From contig CALVAO010000004.1 in the NCBI GenBank assembly GCA_944325515.1, positions 1 to 64,000 of the forward strand: a stretch of 64,000 bases of DNA, in the 5' to 3' direction. Below, piece by piece: positions 56,484-64,000 of this stretch. The notes below the pieces were generated by a model that did not search any database, was not told where the DNA came from, and worked only from the letters and a program-made list of their open reading frames with translations. Source of the DNA: Candidatus Gastranaerophilales bacterium (GTDB lineage: Bacteria > Cyanobacteriota > Vampirovibrionia > Gastranaerophilales > Gastranaerophilaceae). The stretch's first letter is position 1; the number at the start of each line of letters is the position of its first letter. Both the position numbers and the translations under genes were made by a program.

Positions 56484-56720
56484 ATGAAATATCTTAGATA
56501 CACAGCGTATGCACTTGTACTAATCGGGGCTCTTAACTGGGGGCTTGTAGGTCTATTTGGATTTGACCTTGTTGCAGCCATATTTGGTGATATGAGCATT
56601 TTATCGCGTATTATATACTCACTTGTCGGTATTAGTGCTATTGTAACCGCATTAATGGTTCATCACTGTGAACCTGTAGAACAAGCTGAAGGTTGTGAAT
56701 ACGGCAGCTGTAAATTCTAA
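56484..56720 (+). CDS. DUF378 (YuzA-like) membrane protein (78 aa)
   Basis: A small inner-membrane protein with two helices (about 5-25 and 38-60). The LIGALNWGLVGLFGFDLVAAIFG and RIIYSLVGISAIVTAL patterns, given here only as landmarks, are typical of DUF378, whose function is unknown. The C-terminal tail holds three or four Cys and a His pair (HHCEP, GCEYGSC), which might bind metal. I chose the ATG at 56484 because AAAGGAG precedes it. A longer frame from 56328 is not supported. Confidence 0.88.
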   Translation: MKYLRYTAYALVLIGALNWGLVGLFGFDLVAAIFGDMSILSRIIYSLVGISAIVTALMVHHCEPVEQAEGCEYGSCKF

Positions 56721-56761
56721 ACCAAAGTATAACAAATCTTAAAATAAATAATATTTTCTCA

Positions 56762-56798
56762 AAAGACCTTGGAATAATCTGAGGTCTTTAAATTTTAA
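56762..56798 (+). terminator. Probable terminator of the DUF378 gene
   Basis: AAAGACCT (56762-56769) pairs with AGGTCTTT (56782-56789), followed by a short AT-rich tract. It starts 42 bp after the DUF378 stop. Confidence 0.55.
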
Positions 56799-56831
56799 GT
56801 TATCTTTATTTTATTGTATTAATTAATGTTT

Positions 56832-56850
56832 GTTACAGAAAATTTACAAT
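56832..56850 (+). promoter_or_regulatory. Imperfect HLR1-like box
   Basis: GTTACAGA and TTTACAAT are separated by three bases instead of two, in the opposite orientation to its gene compared with the other boxes. It lies about 100 bp before the ATG at 56946. A TATAAT box at about 56908 is closer to the gene. Confidence 0.3.
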
Positions 56851-56945
56851 TAATACAGATATTAAGATTATGTAAGGAAATCCTATTTTAAGAAAAATTT
56901 CGACTATAATAATAATGCAAAGAGAAATTAAAAGGAGAAAAAGAT

Positions 56946-57227
56946 ATGCAATCAGTAGAAGAAATTCTTGGCAAGTTAGAAACAGCAGATAATACAACAA
57001 AGAATAAAATTGAAAATATTTTAGTCGATCAAGGTAAAGCTGTAGTTCCGGAGCTTGTTAACCAGCTGCAGGTTGTAAGAGGTATTAAGCGCGGTGTTGT
57101 TGCAATGACTCTTATTAGAATAGGTGAAGCTTCTGTTGAATACTTAAAAAAAGCTGCTAACAATAATAAAGATTTTGAATGGGTAGCTAAATATCTTATC
57201 TCTGAAATTAAAGGCGTTGCTGCATAG
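56946..57227 (+). CDS. HEAT-like helical protein (93 aa)
   Basis: The 93 residues fall into helical pairs of HEAT type: [41 protein letters not shown] and [15 protein letters not shown]-like units. The pattern is that of two or three HEAT/PBS-lyase-like repeats, a protein-interaction scaffold. In cyanobacteria such repeats include phycobilisome lyases, but nothing here supports a chromophore role. The ribosome site AAAAGGAG is strong. rnhA starts 2 bp after the stop, so they form an operon. Confidence 0.75.
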   Translation: MQSVEEILGKLETADNTTKNKIENILVDQGKAVVPELVNQLQVVRGIKRGVVAMTLIRIGEASVEYLKKAANNNKDFEWVAKYLISEIKGVAA

Positions 57228-57229
57228 TT

Positions 57230-57724
57230 GTGAATATTAATTCAGAAGAAAATAATAAAGTTCTAATATACACAGATGGGGCGTGCAGTGGTAATCCCGG
57301 CGCAGGGGGATATGGAACAATACTTGTTCATGTTGATAAAAACGGTACAAAACATGAAAAAGAATTGTCTGATGGTTTTAGCAATGTTACAAATAACCAG
57401 ATGGAACTTTTAGCAGTTATTATTGGTTTAGAAGCTCTTAAAAAACCTTGTGCTGTTACCTTGTATTCTGATAGTAAATACGTGGTTGATGCTTTCAACA
57501 ATCATTGGATAGAGAACTGGATACAAAAAGGGTGGAAAACAGCTGCTAAATCACCTGTTAAGAATGTTGAATTATGGCAAAGACTGCTTAAAGCTAAAGA
57601 ACCACACAATGTAGAATTTGTATGGGTTAAAGGTCATGCTGGACATGAATATAATGAAAGATGCGACACCCTGGCAGTTAACGCTTATAAAACAGGTAAT
57701 TTAAAAATCCTCAAAGAAATGTAA
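57230..57724 (+). CDS. rnhA: Ribonuclease HI
   Basis: Degrades the RNA strand of RNA-DNA hybrids. All catalytic acids are present: Asp in [11 protein letters not shown] (about 16), Glu in [10 protein letters not shown] (about 55), Asp in [11 protein letters not shown] (about 78) and Asp in NERCDTLA (about 147). The basic handle region [16 protein letters not shown] is also present, as in the Escherichia enzyme. Length is 164 aa. The start is GTG, 2 bp after the HEAT-like gene, with GGCG as a weak ribosome site; coupling is likely. An HLR1 box overlaps its stop codon. Confidence 0.96.
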   Translation: MNINSEENNKVLIYTDGACSGNPGAGGYGTILVHVDKNGTKHEKELSDGFSNVTNNQMELLAVIIGLEALKKPCAVTLYSDSKYVVDAFNNHWIENWIQKGWKTAAKSPVKNVELWQRLLKAKEPHNVEFVWVKGHAGHEYNERCDTLAVNAYKTGNLKILKEM

Positions 57725-57782
57725 AGTTTTGTAACAATAAATACTCTTTGTGAAATCATATTATATTTAAATACTTTATATA
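57718..57782 (+). promoter_or_regulatory. HLR1-type composite promoter, perfect box
   Basis: On the minus strand 57718-57735 reads GTTACAAA-AC-TTTACATT, a full match to HLR1. AAATACTTTATATA follows on the plus strand 33 bp later (57769-57782), then the ATG at 57814. The box overlaps the rnhA stop codon. Same composite as at 12770-12834. Confidence 0.7.
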
Positions 57783-57813
57783 TATGTAAGATTTAAAATG
57801 ATGGTGAACAAAG

Positions 57814-58245
57814 ATGGCAATCGCAAATTTACACGAAACATTATTAAGCTACAAGTTAAGAAGAAACGAGTTAAACCTTGAAATAACTCAGCTTCAGAAC
57901 CAAAAAACTCTTGCTACTTATTCGCAGGCAGATGCGCAATCTTTGAAAAACGCTCAAACAAGAGAAGTTAAAGATTATTTTAAAGTTTTATATGAAGGCG
58001 ATGAAGAATTACAAGAAGAATATCGTGATTATACAGAAATCCCGGATTTTGAAGATGAAATTGATAAATTAACAGCACAGTTTCAAGACCAATTTAATGA
58101 ATTAACAGCCTGGGAAACAGCTATTGATTCACAGCTAACAACTGATAGTGCAGAATTAACAGAAGTTAATGCATATTTGGAATCGATGAAGTCTATGCTT
58201 TCTACAAATATCCAGGAAGATTTCAATTACGGATTAAACAGCTAA
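57814..58245 (+). CDS. Lineage-specific coiled-coil protein (143 aa) under HLR1-type promoter
   Basis: Family not recognised. Acidic and helical throughout, with coiled-coil stretches at about 15-60 (RRNELNLEITQLQNQK) and 85-140. There is no signal peptide or membrane helix. I associate short proteins of this type (MAIANLHETLLSYKLRRNEL) with gut Melainabacteria, where they resemble filament or secreted coiled-coil subunits, but this is memory only. GGTG precedes the ATG. The composite HLR1-type promoter lies 79 bp upstream. The stop abuts the convergent antiporter gene. Confidence 0.75.
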   Translation: MAIANLHETLLSYKLRRNELNLEITQLQNQKTLATYSQADAQSLKNAQTREVKDYFKVLYEGDEELQEEYRDYTEIPDFEDEIDKLTAQFQDQFNELTAWETAIDSQLTTDSAELTEVNAYLESMKSMLSTNIQEDFNYGLNS

Positions 58246-59568
58246 TTAAGCAAATAACCATATTCCAAGTAATGCGAACAGTATTAGAGCTAAATTATAG
58301 TGCCAGAATGTCGGAATGCAGGTATCAAATATATGATTATGCTGCCCATCAGCATTTAATCCTGCCGTAGGACCAAGTGTTGTATCTGATGCAGGGGAGC
58401 CCGCATCACCAAGTGCAGCTGCAGCAGCCAGCAAAATTATCATCTGGCTTGTATTAAATCCAAGATGGAGGCAAACCGGTATAAATAACACTGCAAGTAT
58501 AGGTATGGTTCCGAAAGAAGTTCCTATACCAATAGTTATAAATAATCCTATTATAAGTATTATAAGTGATGATAACAAAACACTTTCCGGCATAAAATCT
58601 AATATAGCATGCACCAGATGTTCAATTGCACCGGATTCTTGAAGCACAGATGCAAATCCTGCGGCAACAAGCATTACAAATGCAACATAGCCCATCAAAT
58701 AAATGCCTTCATTCATCATATGATCCATCTTATCTTGAGGAATTACACCAAACGAAAACATTATTCCTAGCCCTACAAGTGCGCCCAGAGGCAGTGATTG
58801 TGTTAAAAGCTGAACAATAAAAGTTGCTGCGGCAGCAGCAATAACCCACCAGTGTTTTGTTAAAAATACCGGCTCAGAACTTGTTTGCAAACCAATAACG
58901 GGTTTATCTTCATAAACTCTGGGTTTTCTATATGAAATAAAAACTGCAATTAGCAATCCTACAACCATACCAATACCTAAAATAAAAGTTGATTTCCAGA
59001 TATCCGCCCTAATAACCTGCACACCGTTTAATGCCATATTATCTGCAATAAGATTTTGGAATATCAAACCAAAACCTGCTGGTATTGCTATATAAGGCAT
59101 CTTTAAACCAAAGGCAAGCACACAGGCTACAGCTCTTCTATCAAGTTTCATTTTATTCATAATCCCGATTAGCGGAGGAATGACAATTGGAATAAAGGCA
59201 ATGTGTATAGGCACAATATTTTGTGATGCCATAGCAATAACCGTAAGCAATCCCAGCAGTACGAATTTTCTTCCAGCAACTATCTTAGAAATTTTTGAAG
59301 AAATAACATCTGTAAAACCGGAATGCGCCATAGTTGCAGCAAATGCCCCCAGAAGAATATAACTCAATGCCGTTTCTGAATTTCCACCCATACCGGATAT
59401 AAAAACGTGCATAACATCTTTTATATTTATTCCTGCAAGCAGTCCTGCTGTAATTGTCGAAATAATAATCGCAAGCAGAACATTAACTTTTTTAATACAC
59501 AAAATGCACAAGAGAATGACTGATATAAATGCCGGATTTAGGCACAGATTCTTGCAAATTTCCATCAT
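58246..59568 (-). CDS. Na+/H+ antiporter family membrane protein (YuiF-like)
   Basis: A 440-residue inner-membrane protein with about eleven helices. The C-terminal ALGDAGSPASDTTLGPTAG segment and the central IPILAVLFIPVCLHLGF region are typical of the Na_H_antiport_2/NhaC-like families. It probably exchanges Na+ for H+, or an amino acid for Na+ as some relatives do. The exact substrate cannot be determined. Met1 and Met2 are both possible starts. It follows the 100-aa gene by 2 bp on the minus strand. Confidence 0.87.
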   Translation of the reverse strand: MMEICKNLCLNPAFISVILLCILCIKKVNVLLAIIISTITAGLLAGINIKDVMHVFISGMGGNSETALSYILLGAFAATMAHSGFTDVISSKISKIVAGRKFVLLGLLTVIAMASQNIVPIHIAFIPIVIPPLIGIMNKMKLDRRAVACVLAFGLKMPYIAIPAGFGLIFQNLIADNMALNGVQVIRADIWKSTFILGIGMVVGLLIAVFISYRKPRVYEDKPVIGLQTSSEPVFLTKHWWVIAAAAATFIVQLLTQSLPLGALVGLGIMFSFGVIPQDKMDHMMNEGIYLMGYVAFVMLVAAGFASVLQESGAIEHLVHAILDFMPESVLLSSLIILIIGLFITIGIGTSFGTIPILAVLFIPVCLHLGFNTSQMIILLAAAAALGDAGSPASDTTLGPTAGLNADGQHNHIFDTCIPTFWHYNLALILFALLGIWLFA

Positions 59569-59570
59569 TA

Positions 59571-59873
59571 TTATTTAGCTTCTTCCTCTTTAAGCAGGTT
59601 TATCAAATCAAGCGCAACCTCTTTTTGTATATCTACGGGTAATGATTTCAAATATTCAAAAGATTCTGCAATTTTTTGATCTGTATCATACCAGCGTCTT
59701 AGAACATAAGTAAAAGCATCGGTCAGAATATTATCTGCCAAATCTATACCGTTGCTCTTTGATTTGTTCACGATTAAATCTGCGCACTTATACTGAGTCA
59801 TTATATTTGCATTACGCATTAGACTTACCGCTAAACTTACTGTAGGATCTACATCATACCAACGCTTATACAT
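59571..59873 (-). CDS. Small helical protein with duplicated RWYD motif (100 aa)
   Basis: Family not recognised. Two halves each begin with the same motif: YKRWYDVDPTVSLAVSLM (residues 2-19) and LRRWYDTDQKIAESFEYL (about 58-75), indicating an internal duplication. Each half is predicted to be all helical, about 45-50 residues. It has no signal peptide or membrane segment. AAAAGG precedes the ATG. It ends 2 bp before the antiporter start, so it is co-transcribed and might be a soluble accessory factor, but nothing confirms this. Confidence 0.78.
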   Translation of the reverse strand: MYKRWYDVDPTVSLAVSLMRNANIMTQYKCADLIVNKSKSNGIDLADNILTDAFTYVLRRWYDTDQKIAESFEYLKSLPVDIQKEVALDLINLLKEEEAK

Positions 59874-59919
59874 TCCAATACCTTTTTATACCTATATATA
59901 TAATAGTATATTTTTTCAA

Positions 59920-60207
59920 TTATTTTGTCAATTGAGAAATAATAAAATTCTTTTTATCTTCTGTTAAATTTGAAAATAAAATAGTTTTCTCTTTAGAAGT
60001 TTCACCTTTTATTATTTTAATCTCTGATTTGGGCACTTTTAACAATTTTGATAAAAACTCAACTAAAGCTTTATTGGCTTTATTCTCTATAGGCTGCGCA
60101 GTTAGTTTAACTTTTATAAGCTCATCTTCTATAAGTACATCATTTTTAGAAGAATTAGGCAATACTTTGAATTTAATAACTAAACCGCTATCCACAGATT
60201 TTATCAT
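59920..60207 (-). CDS. DUF167 family protein (YggU-like)
   Basis: A 95-residue small alpha/beta protein of the DUF167/YggU family. It shows the family pattern VKLTAQPIENKANKALVEFL and KSEIKIIKGETSKEKTI. The function is unknown, although relatives often lie beside RNA or membrane-protein genes. It overlaps the DNA methyltransferase gene by ATGA, so it is translationally coupled to it. Confidence 0.9.
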   Translation of the reverse strand: MIKSVDSGLVIKFKVLPNSSKNDVLIEDELIKVKLTAQPIENKANKALVEFLSKLLKVPKSEIKIIKGETSKEKTILFSNLTEDKKNFIISQLTK

Positions 60208-61079
60208 ACTTTTTGAAATACCATTACATATTCGTGTTTAAAAATATAGAACCCGCCTGCTAAAGCTCTATAACGCCAAAGGTTGGCAGTTTTACCCTTT
60301 GCACGCTCATTACCCTGCATATCTTTTATAATTATAGCTTTTGTAATAAATCCCAGTTTATTCATTCTTGCCATACATTCAAAACCAAGAGGTATATGCT
60401 GGGAGTTTGCATACTTATCACCTATAATCAAACAGGCAAAACGTCCTTTTTCAAGCAAATCATAACCATTTTTTGCAACTTTTTCAAAAAGATTATAAAA
60501 TTCTTCAGTAGTTGCGCAATTAGACAAATCTTCTTTTTTATCAGAAAATTTAATAATATCATCATAAGGCGGATGAAGCATTAAAAGCTGAGCCTGCTTT
60601 CTACCCATAATATCCAGCCTTGCTTGAATTTTATCTTTTGCAATAGAGCTTGCTGAATCAGCACAAATAATATTAACATCCGTGACAAGCTGTTTTGGAG
60701 AGAATTTTTCAGAAACTTTTTCCGCTAAATCTTCTTTCAGCTCTACACCAATACATCTGCGATTCATATTAATAGCTTCTATACCGGATGTCCCTGAGCC
60801 GAAAAATAAATCAAGCACAATATCGTTCTTTTTGGTATATCTTTCGTATATTTGTTGAGCTATTTGCGGAATATAATTACCGTGATACTCATTGGAATGC
60901 CCCCCGTCTTTTAACCTTGATGGAAATTCCCAGAGAGTATCAGTTTTAATATGCTCATACTCACGCCATTTTTTAAGATTAATATCACTATAAGCAGTCG
61001 TTTTAATCTCGTTATTGTCAACAACTTTCAAAGCTGCTTTTTTAGTAATTTTCTTTTCTTTTAAATTCGATTTAACCAT
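60204..61079 (-). CDS. Site-specific DNA methyltransferase (N6-adenine/N4-cytosine type)
   Basis: A 291-residue AdoMet-dependent amino-methyltransferase. The motif order is X-I-IV: the HGNYIPQIA segment, then AdoMet-binding LDLFFGSGTSGIEA (about 90-103), then the catalytic tetrapeptide HPPY (about 168-171), where most enzymes have DPPY, NPPY or SPPY. No restriction endonuclease or specificity gene is adjacent, so it is a solitary methylase with a possible regulatory or anti-restriction role. I chose the ATG at 61079, with GAGG 6 bp upstream, over 61091. It overlaps the DUF167 gene. Confidence 0.88.
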   Translation of the reverse strand: MVKSNLKEKKITKKAALKVVDNNEIKTTAYSDINLKKWREYEHIKTDTLWEFPSRLKDGGHSNEYHGNYIPQIAQQIYERYTKKNDIVLDLFFGSGTSGIEAINMNRRCIGVELKEDLAEKVSEKFSPKQLVTDVNIICADSASSIAKDKIQARLDIMGRKQAQLLMLHPPYDDIIKFSDKKEDLSNCATTEEFYNLFEKVAKNGYDLLEKGRFACLIIGDKYANSQHIPLGFECMARMNKLGFITKAIIIKDMQGNERAKGKTANLWRYRALAGGFYIFKHEYVMVFQKV

Positions 61080-61152
61080 ATCCTCCCTCATTCACATATT
61101 AAGTTTAAGCTATTAATTAAATTTTGTAATCAAATAAATAGAGGATATATAA

Positions 61153-61191
61153 AGCAAAACCGGATATTTTGCTAAATATTCCGGTTCTGCT
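61153..61191 (-). terminator. Terminator of the Cys-rich secreted protein gene
   Basis: A stem around AGCAAAACCGGA and TCCGGTTCTGCT with a nearly paired AT interior lies about 20 bp after the stop on the minus strand. It ends TTTGCTTTAT in that direction. Confidence 0.7.
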
Positions 61192-61211
61192 GATAAAATA
61201 ACTATTAAAGC

Positions 61212-61556
61212 TTACTTTGTCATTTGCTGCAATCTGTCGCAAGCATCGCATGGCTGCTTAGGCTGAGTTTTGCATGGGTCACACTGAACCGGTTTTTTAG
61301 CGCAAGGATCACATGGATCAGATTTTTTTGCACATGGATCGCATGGTGCAGCAGCACCAGTCGGGCATGGCTGAGAAATCTTTTCACAAGGGTCACACTT
61401 TTTCTGGCAAGAACAATCCGGCTTTTTCTTTTCACATTTTGGACAGTGTCCCCAGTAAGCAGGATTTAAACTTGACCAGTCAAAAGCATTTGCAGTCTGA
61501 GCTCCGATAATAGATGCAATACCTAATACTGTTAATACAGATAATGTTTTTTTCAT
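61212..61556 (-). CDS. Secreted Cys-rich CDPC-repeat protein (114 aa)
   Basis: Sec signal peptide (residues 1-24, MKKTLSVLTVLGIAS, cleavage after TANA). The mature 90 residues carry 15 Cys, mostly as CDPC pairs, plus Lys/Pro-rich linkers such as CAKKSDPCDPC. The repeats are short and near-tandem. There are no homologues I can name. It could be a metal-binding or disulfide-crosslinked surface protein. It has a good ribosome site, AAAAAGGAG, its own terminator and flanking spacers, so it is a monocistronic unit. A possible promoter TTTACA-18-TACAGT lies upstream. Confidence 0.85.
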   Translation of the reverse strand: MKKTLSVLTVLGIASIIGAQTANAFDWSSLNPAYWGHCPKCEKKKPDCSCQKKCDPCEKISQPCPTGAAAPCDPCAKKSDPCDPCAKKPVQCDPCKTQPKQPCDACDRLQQMTK

Positions 61557-61669
61557 CTCTTACTCCTTTTTCTACAATATCGAACTGTATTTTTAATACA
61601 TGCTAATTGTAAAAAATAAGAAGTTAATTACCATAAGCCAGAAGGGGAAAAATTCAGTTAGTCACACGT

Positions 61670-62710
<1,041 letters not shown>

Positions 62711-62886
62711 TTATAAATTTATTATACACCTTAGAAAAATTTTATTATACTCAATAGAAATATAAGCCGAAAAGCAGGAACTGCAAGAAAATCTTCCCCT
62801 GTAATAAATTTAATATTTCTGAATTATGCACTACAATAACAGAGTTCAAGACTCATTGCGATTAACCCTTTTTCTCTTAAAATAAA

Positions 62887-64000
62887 TTATTCTTCAACAG
62901 GAGATTCTATAATGGTTGTTTGTTCTCCTACAGCCATTTCTGCAGTTGTACAAGCCTCTGCTGAAGGAATTTCTTCTTCATCTTTGTCTGTATTTACAAT
63001 TTTATTAACAGAAACCACTGTATCATTATCTACAAGGTTTTGCGCTCTTACGCCCGTAGCCGGTCTGCCCTGGCATGATATATCACCGGCTTTTATTCTT
63101 GTAACTATACCGTTTGCAGTAACAAGCATAATTTCATCATTTGCATCAACAATTGTTAATGCAACTAATCTTGACATATTAGATTTAAATTTAGTTGCAA
63201 TTAATCCTATTCCGCCTCTGTTTTGTGTTCTGAATTCAGACAACTTAGTACGTTTGCCAAATCCGTCGGACGTAACCACCAGTAAATCTGCATCATAATT
63301 TCTCGGTACAATATCGCATCCTATTATTGTGTCTGCAGCACGAAGTTTCATTGAAGTAACTCCTCTGGCGCTTCTACCTAACGGACGTAAATCTTCTATC
63401 GGGAATCTTATTGCCATACCGCAAGAAGTTCCGATTATTATTTCATCATTAGATTTTGCGAGTTTAACCCAGTTTAATTTGTCGCCTTCCTCTAAGGAAA
63501 TTGCAATTATACCGCTTCTTCTGATATTTACAAAGTTATCAAGCTCTATTCTCTTTATAAATCCTTTTTGTGTAAGCATAATCAAATTTAAATCATGAGA
63601 GAAACTACTTACAGGAACAACTGCTGTAATTGTTTCACCCTGCTCAATAGGAAGTACGTTTACAATCGGCAGACCTTTAGACTGTCTTCCGCCTTCCGGA
63701 AAATCATATACATTTAAACTGTAGACAATACCCTTAGAGGAGAAGAATAAAACTTTATCATGCATCATTGCCGTAAAGAAATGTTGAATATCATCATCAT
63801 CTTTAGTTTTCATGCCGGCTTTACCTCTGGTTGCACGATTTTGTCTTTCGAAAGTATCAAGTGAAATTCTCTTTAAATACCCTTGATGAGTGATAAATAC
63901 CGCCATTGGAGTATTTGGAGTCAAATCCTCTATAGTAACTTCACCTTGTTCCGGAACTATTTGAGTTTTTCTATCATCGCCGTATTTTTCTTTGTCTTCA
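62887..64000 (-). CDS. gyrA: DNA gyrase subunit A, C-terminal part (cut by the window edge)
   Basis: Only the C-terminal DNA-wrapping beta-pinwheel is in the window. The frame is open from position 64000 with YGDDRKTQIVPEQGEV, the conserved GyrA linker. Blades follow with HDKVLFFSSKGIVY, IRFPIEDLRPLGRSARGV and GFGKRTKLSEFRTQNRGGIG. The position of the GyrA box in the first blade reads QNRATRGK instead of QRRGGKG, as I recall for cyanobacteria; a QNRGGIG is present in a later blade. The last 40 residues are acidic. The 370 visible residues end at a stop at 62887. ParC is an alternative. Confidence 0.92.
   Translation of the reverse strand, partial: EDKEKYGDDRKTQIVPEQGEVTIEDLTPNTPMAVFITHQGYLKRISLDTFERQNRATRGKAGMKTKDDDDIQHFFTAMMHDKVLFFSSKGIVYSLNVYDFPEGGRQSKGLPIVNVLPIEQGETITAVVPVSSFSHDLNLIMLTQKGFIKRIELDNFVNIRRSGIIAISLEEGDKLNWVKLAKSNDEIIIGTSCGMAIRFPIEDLRPLGRSARGVTSMKLRAADTIIGCDIVPRNYDADLLVVTSDGFGKRTKLSEFRTQNRGGIGLIATKFKSNMSRLVALTIVDANDEIMLVTANGIVTRIKAGDISCQGRPATGVRAQNLVDNDTVVSVNKIVNTDKDEEEIPSAEACTTAEMAVGEQTTIIESPVEE

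Noticed and set aside
56946-57227. Phycobilisome lyase-type HEAT protein
   Set aside because: Too short and no phycobiliprotein gene; only a generic HEAT-like pattern is visible.
61220-61510. Overlapping frames on both strands across the Cys-rich gene
   Set aside because: Shadow frames of the CDPC repeats; only the minus-strand frame at 61212-61556 has a signal peptide and a ribosome site.

Overview
The window is AT-rich, densely packed chromosomal DNA. It carries housekeeping genes (lysS, rimP, nusA, ligA, tig, nadB, nadC, rnpA, upp, rny, rnhA, ilvC and the 3' part of gyrA) mixed with many small proteins I do not recognise. Several families point to the cyanobacterial phylum: DUF3326, DUF4330, an IctB-like O-antigen-ligase protein, a DUF1822-like protein and a cyanobacteria-like GyrA C-terminal domain. 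There is no photosynthesis gene. Together with the low GC, the minimal pilin-like genes and the lineage-specific proteins, this suggests a non-photosynthetic relative such as Vampirovibrionia/Melainabacteria (Gastranaerophilales, gut type). That placement is inference from remembered families, not from a search.

Layout. 0-5 kb: a LysM-like protein, lysS, then rimP-nusA behind a promoter and leader hairpin. 5-11 kb: a repeat-rich spacer, then a minus-strand operon rfaE1-DUF4330-IctB-like-ligA-small membrane protein. 11-19 kb: membrane proteins, a CorC-type protein, a DUF3326/secreted/pilin operon, and tig, with two more repeat-rich spacers. 19-24 kb: NarL-type regulator, PadR plus DUF512 pair, LysM-like protein, GGDEF plus degenerate HD-GYP protein, tRNA-Arg. 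24-37 kb: nadB-nadC, TPR protein, zinc metallopeptidase, cutA, glcD-like oxidase and a 2130-residue coiled-coil protein on the minus strand. 36-48 kb: spmA-spmB, an HLR1-type promoter driving a probable small RNA, a 620-residue membrane protein, a lytic transglycosylase, and a three-gene cassette (DUF1822/TonB-like protein, 28-residue repeat protein, zinc-ribbon STAND NTPase). 48-64 kb: rnpA, MCE protein, upp, a lone LuxR helix-turn-helix, the operon rny-ymdB-PHP-pilin-LOG, DUF378, rnhA, an antiporter, a solitary DNA methyltransferase, a Cys-rich secreted protein, ilvC and gyrA.

The strongest unexplained signal is regulatory. A tandem motif of the form GTTACAAA-NN-TTTACAAA recurs almost only between genes. 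It matches the HLR1 box that the response regulator RpaB binds in photosynthetic cyanobacteria. At four sites it lies 73-86 bp upstream of a start codon. At three sites a second block, AAATACTTWATATA, follows at a fixed 33-34 bp. The downstream genes are mostly small lineage-specific proteins and one candidate small RNA. This looks like an HLR1-type regulon in an organism with no photosystems.

A second pattern is leaderless transcription. Six genes (DUF3326, spmA, the 620-residue protein, rnpA, the MCE gene and the lone LuxR gene) have a -35/-10 pair with 17-18 bp spacing, and the start codon falls on or within about 3 nt of the predicted +1. None has a ribosome binding site, although most neighbours have good ones.

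No prophage, insertion sequence, rRNA operon or CRISPR array was seen.
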